This document shows, piece by piece, positions 61,684 through 64,000 of a stretch of 64,000 nt of DNA. How positions within the stretch are numbered: position 1 is the first letter of the stretch; each line of letters opens with the position of its first letter. Made by a program: the position numbers and the translations under genes. The notes under the pieces were generated by a model, which ran no database searches, was not told the origin of the DNA, and saw nothing but the letters and a program-made list of their open reading frames with translations. This stretch comes from CAVYHJ01 sp963768165 [NCBI: uncultured bacterium] (lineage in GTDB: Bacteria > UBP4 > UBA4092): assembly GCA_963768165.1 (NCBI GenBank), contig CAVYHJ010000003.1:558001-622000 (forward strand), in the 5' to 3' direction.

Positions 61684-63302
61684 TGACTAATTTTTTACTT
61701 CATTGGCGAAGAAAAAAGATGGTAGTGCTGTACTTGGCCGGAGGATTGTCCGCCCCCCGACGAAGGGCTTTTGAATTACATCTGGAACAATGCCCCCAAT
61801 GCCGGGAATTGCTTGCAGAAGAAAAAAAATTCAATCAAGAAATTTATTCTACCAAAACATTGTTGGATTCGGCGTGGGGACGTACCCAAAATCGGCTGAA
61901 AGAGTTACCCCATTATGCTGGTTCATTTCATAGAGAGGAGCAACGGTCGAAATATCGAATATTGGAATGGCGATTCTGGGATTGGAAATTACCAACCAGT
62001 TTTGCCACGTCAATCGTTGCATTGATTATTTTAGTATTTTTGATATTTTATTATTCGTTTGTTCCGTTAACACCCTATAATGTGTCCAAGTCATTAGGAG
62101 AAGGGCTATGGGTGCAAACGCAGGGCGAGACCGGTTGGCAGAGATTAAAGATAAATGATGAGTTACAATCTGGCGACCGGATTCGCGCGGATAACTATGG
62201 TCAAGGATTAATCACCTTTGGAAAAGTTGGCCAGGTCTGGTTGAATCATTCCACGGAGATTAGAATATTAAATACCACCACCACCATTTTTGAAATAACA
62301 CATGGTGAAGTTTATGTTGCACTGAATCATTATCACAGGTTATTTCAAGTAAAAACGCCACAAGGTCTGGTTCAAGTCTACGGAACTGAATTTCAAATTA
62401 TGGTGGACACGACCGCGAGGAGTACCAAGGTGGCTTGTTTTGAGAACACGGTTTATTTTGACAATCCGCGGGGACGGGTGGTTCTTCCAATAGGGTATCA
62501 GACAATAAGCGCAGCAGAAAATCAACCCACCATCCCCAGTTTGGTGGACCTCGCTCAAATTGCTTATTGGAAAACACAATTTGATCAGTTAACTCGATTA
62601 CCAGACAATGAACGAAAACAGTTGCATAAGTCTTTTGTTGAGCAAGGAGATTTATTATTTGATAATAAAAAGTATACGGACGCGCTGGAACATTATCAGG
62701 AGGCGATCTTTTTAGACCCCAATGATTATGTTCCATATTATGGAATAGGTAGGTCCTATCGTGAGTTAGGCCAGTTCGGGTTAGCTACAGCGACCTATTT
62801 ACGAGTCCTTAGCTTAAAACCGGATGAATACGCCGTTATTTATCAATACAGTTTGTGTTTGTTGGAATTAAAACAGTATCAAGCGGCTCAGCAAATACTC
62901 CTTCACGCCATAAATAAACGGCCATTGAGCCATACGGAATGGGTTTATTTGGGCAATGCCTATCTCTTGGATCATCAAACAGATAAAGCGGAGCAGGCGT
63001 TTCGACAGGCCCAAAAATTGGGTGCTGAAACATTTCCGGAATGGGGGTCTCAGATTTACGGGGGATTGGCAGAAATTGCCCGCCAACGGGGTGATTATAA
63101 AACATCCCTTTATGAGATTACCAAAGCCCTTCAATCGCAAGCTGTCCCCAGTTTAGTGTATGCGGAAGCGGCTTGGATTTACCGGGATAAGGCTAACCCG
63201 GATGATGAAAAATCAGCATGGCAAAATTATCTTAAGATTGACCCGAAAGGTTGTTTTGCACAGGAAGCTAAAGATAGGCTTACTCAATTGAGTCCTTATT
63301 AG
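61683..63302 (+). CDS. Anti-sigma factor: zinc finger, membrane helix, FecR domain and TPR repeats
   Basis: The protein has 539 residues. ATG 61683 follows GGGAGGA in the sigma gene. The cytoplasmic start has the ZAS motif H33-x3-C37-x2-C40 (LHLEQCPQC). One membrane helix lies at about 108-127. A periplasmic FecR-like domain spans about 135-265 (LQSGDRIRADNYGQGLITFG, FQVKTPQGLVQVYGTEF). Four or more TPRs occupy about 305-530 (ALEHYQEAIFLDPNDY, ATATYLRVLSLKPDEY, QQILLHAINKRP). FecR domains normally pass signals from outer-membrane receptors to sigma factors; the TPRs offer an extra docking surface. This combination differs from the simple three-helix anti-sigma at 49296. Confidence 0.9.
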   Translation: MTNFLLHWRRKKMVVLYLAGGLSAPRRRAFELHLEQCPQCRELLAEEKKFNQEIYSTKTLLDSAWGRTQNRLKELPHYAGSFHREEQRSKYRILEWRFWDWKLPTSFATSIVALIILVFLIFYYSFVPLTPYNVSKSLGEGLWVQTQGETGWQRLKINDELQSGDRIRADNYGQGLITFGKVGQVWLNHSTEIRILNTTTTIFEITHGEVYVALNHYHRLFQVKTPQGLVQVYGTEFQIMVDTTARSTKVACFENTVYFDNPRGRVVLPIGYQTISAAENQPTIPSLVDLAQIAYWKTQFDQLTRLPDNERKQLHKSFVEQGDLLFDNKKYTDALEHYQEAIFLDPNDYVPYYGIGRSYRELGQFGLATATYLRVLSLKPDEYAVIYQYSLCLLELKQYQAAQQILLHAINKRPLSHTEWVYLGNAYLLDHQTDKAEQAFRQAQKLGAETFPEWGSQIYGGLAEIARQRGDYKTSLYEITKALQSQAVPSLVYAEAAWIYRDKANPDDEKSAWQNYLKIDPKGCFAQEAKDRLTQLSPY

Positions 63303-63417
63303 AGAATTAGCATACCAGCCTCTTTTTAAATTCTATACCTTGATTAGCTTACCAATACTGTTTTCATAACCTACTATTTATCAATAATTTATAAAAAAAG
63401 TATAAAAAATTAAAATT

Positions 63418-63454
63418 AAGTGTAATATTACCCTATCGGGATGTCTCTGTTATA
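63418..63454 (+). promoter_or_regulatory. Bipartite ECF-type promoter motif, copy 3
   Basis: AAGTGTA, 13 nt, GGGATGTCTCTGTTATA. The second block matches 13 of 17 bases of copies 1 and 2, and the spacing is identical. It lies about 200 nt upstream of the partial GT39 gene, which it may control. Confidence 0.5.
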
Positions 63455-63520
63455 TTGTAAAAGGTTTATGAGATGATAACCTCCATCTTATAACCGCTGA
63501 TCGCTGCACGATTAGCGAAT

Positions 63521-63551
63521 GTTGGGGACGGACACCCTCCCCGTCCCCAAC
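63521..63551. repeat. GC-rich hairpin between the anti-sigma and GT39 genes
   Basis: GTTGGGGACGG and CCGTCCCCAAC are exact 11-bp complements around ACACCCTCC. It resembles the other dispersed hairpins in the window. The rest of the 352-nt gap has no gene. Confidence 0.5.
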
Positions 63552-63654
63552 GTGATTTAAAACTTTCCTGTAAAAGCATATATTTTCTTTACTGTAGAGT
63601 TAGCACAATACCGAAAATATTGCTTAAATCCCCGTTATTGCATAGAATTCTTTC

Positions 63655-64000
63655 ATGCAATTTAAACGCCTATCAATCCCTCTTCTTCTTTTGGGCATTA
63701 TCTTTGTGGGTCTTGGATTACGTCTTTATTGTCTTACCAAAGATGATATCTGGTATGATGAGTCAGTTACCATTATGGAGGCAAAAATGACCTTGCCGGA
63801 CATGGTTCGCTTTACCCTTGGTACCATAGATGTCACAAATTTCCCACCTGTTTATTTTATCTTAATGAAGGGTTGGATTGATTTGTTTGGAGATTCCCCT
63901 GCGGCGGTTCGGATGTCGTCGGTTCTTTTTGGAGTACTGACTATTGTGGCGATATTTGGTATCGGAAAGCTTTTGTTTAATGAAAAGTATGGGTTAGTAG
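63655..64000 (+). CDS. GT39-like membrane glycosyltransferase, 5' part
   Basis: The frame opens at ATG 63655 and runs to the window end (115 codons). It starts MQFKRLSIPLLLLGIIFVGLG and has the external-loop motif DDIWYDESVTIMEAK, then NFPPVYFILMKGWIDLFGDSP and AVRMSSVLFG. This pattern is the same as in the protein at 28604-30058 (WLDE, PFYLLLMHFWIKLFG, ALRLPSVL), so both belong to the same GT-C subfamily. The C-terminal part is outside the window. Confidence 0.85.
   Translation, partial: MQFKRLSIPLLLLGIIFVGLGLRLYCLTKDDIWYDESVTIMEAKMTLPDMVRFTLGTIDVTNFPPVYFILMKGWIDLFGDSPAAVRMSSVLFGVLTIVAIFGIGKLLFNEKYGLV

Overview
The window is a gene-dense stretch (roughly 40% G+C by eye) of a bacterial chromosome. 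No rRNA or tRNA gene was seen. Diaminopimelate-pathway genes (dapB, lysA, dapF), yajC, long secreted proteins with signal peptides, a pseudopilin and GT39-type lipid-linked sugar transferases point to a diderm with DAP-type peptidoglycan. The gene order and several architectures (ClpC N-domain fused to an acetyltransferase, zinc ribbon-TPR-sigma54 activator, huge beta-helix and PKD proteins sharing one C-terminal module) suggest an uncultured candidate-phylum lineage. I cannot name the phylum from sequence alone.

Layout. 1-1855: end of a carbamoyltransferase gene, then an IS5-family insertion sequence with unusually long (33 bp) inverted ends. 1856-3972: der and plsY. 3976-11699, minus strand: a long run dapB-queA-tgt-yajC-peroxiredoxin-ankyrin protein-carA-metallo-beta-lactamase-TPR protein. 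11815-15053: DAHP synthase, a fatty-acid desaturase (minus) and two zinc-ribbon proteins. 15063-20241, minus: recO and the nickel-pincer cofactor genes larE, larC and larB, split by a plus-strand AT-rich gene of unknown function and a relic of an acetyltransferase gene. 20558-23359: a small membrane protein, a sigma54 activator with zinc ribbon and TPRs, and a 63-residue protein behind a convincing -24/-12 promoter. 23450-33315: a C25 (gingipain-family) protease, a GT39-like enzyme, an eight-repeat secreted protein and the ClpN-GNAT fusion. 33407-39278: an unknown gene, lysA, dapF, a small basic protein, a YceI protein, Bcp and an epimerase.

39827-57541 is a surface or secretion island. It holds a 1583-residue beta-helix protein, an endonuclease I/FN3/lamin-tail nuclease, an ECF sigma/anti-sigma/membrane-protein operon (minus), and a 2191-residue protein with eight WxDxR repeats and 13 PKD domains. 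The first and last of these share a C-terminal module of about 550 residues, and a decayed third copy of its end lies at 28399-28520. 57689-64000 holds a HAD hydrolase, a pseudopilin, two GT39 enzymes (one cut by the window end), and a second ECF sigma/anti-sigma pair whose anti-sigma is a zinc finger-TM-FecR-TPR protein.

The window appears to combine housekeeping operons with at least three separately regulated modules: one sigma54 circuit and two ECF circuits. The second ECF locus carries a bipartite motif (AAGTGTA, 13 nt, GRGATGWCWCTGYTATA) three times: twice before the sigma gene and once before the last glycosyltransferase. This predicts autoregulation and a nearby target.
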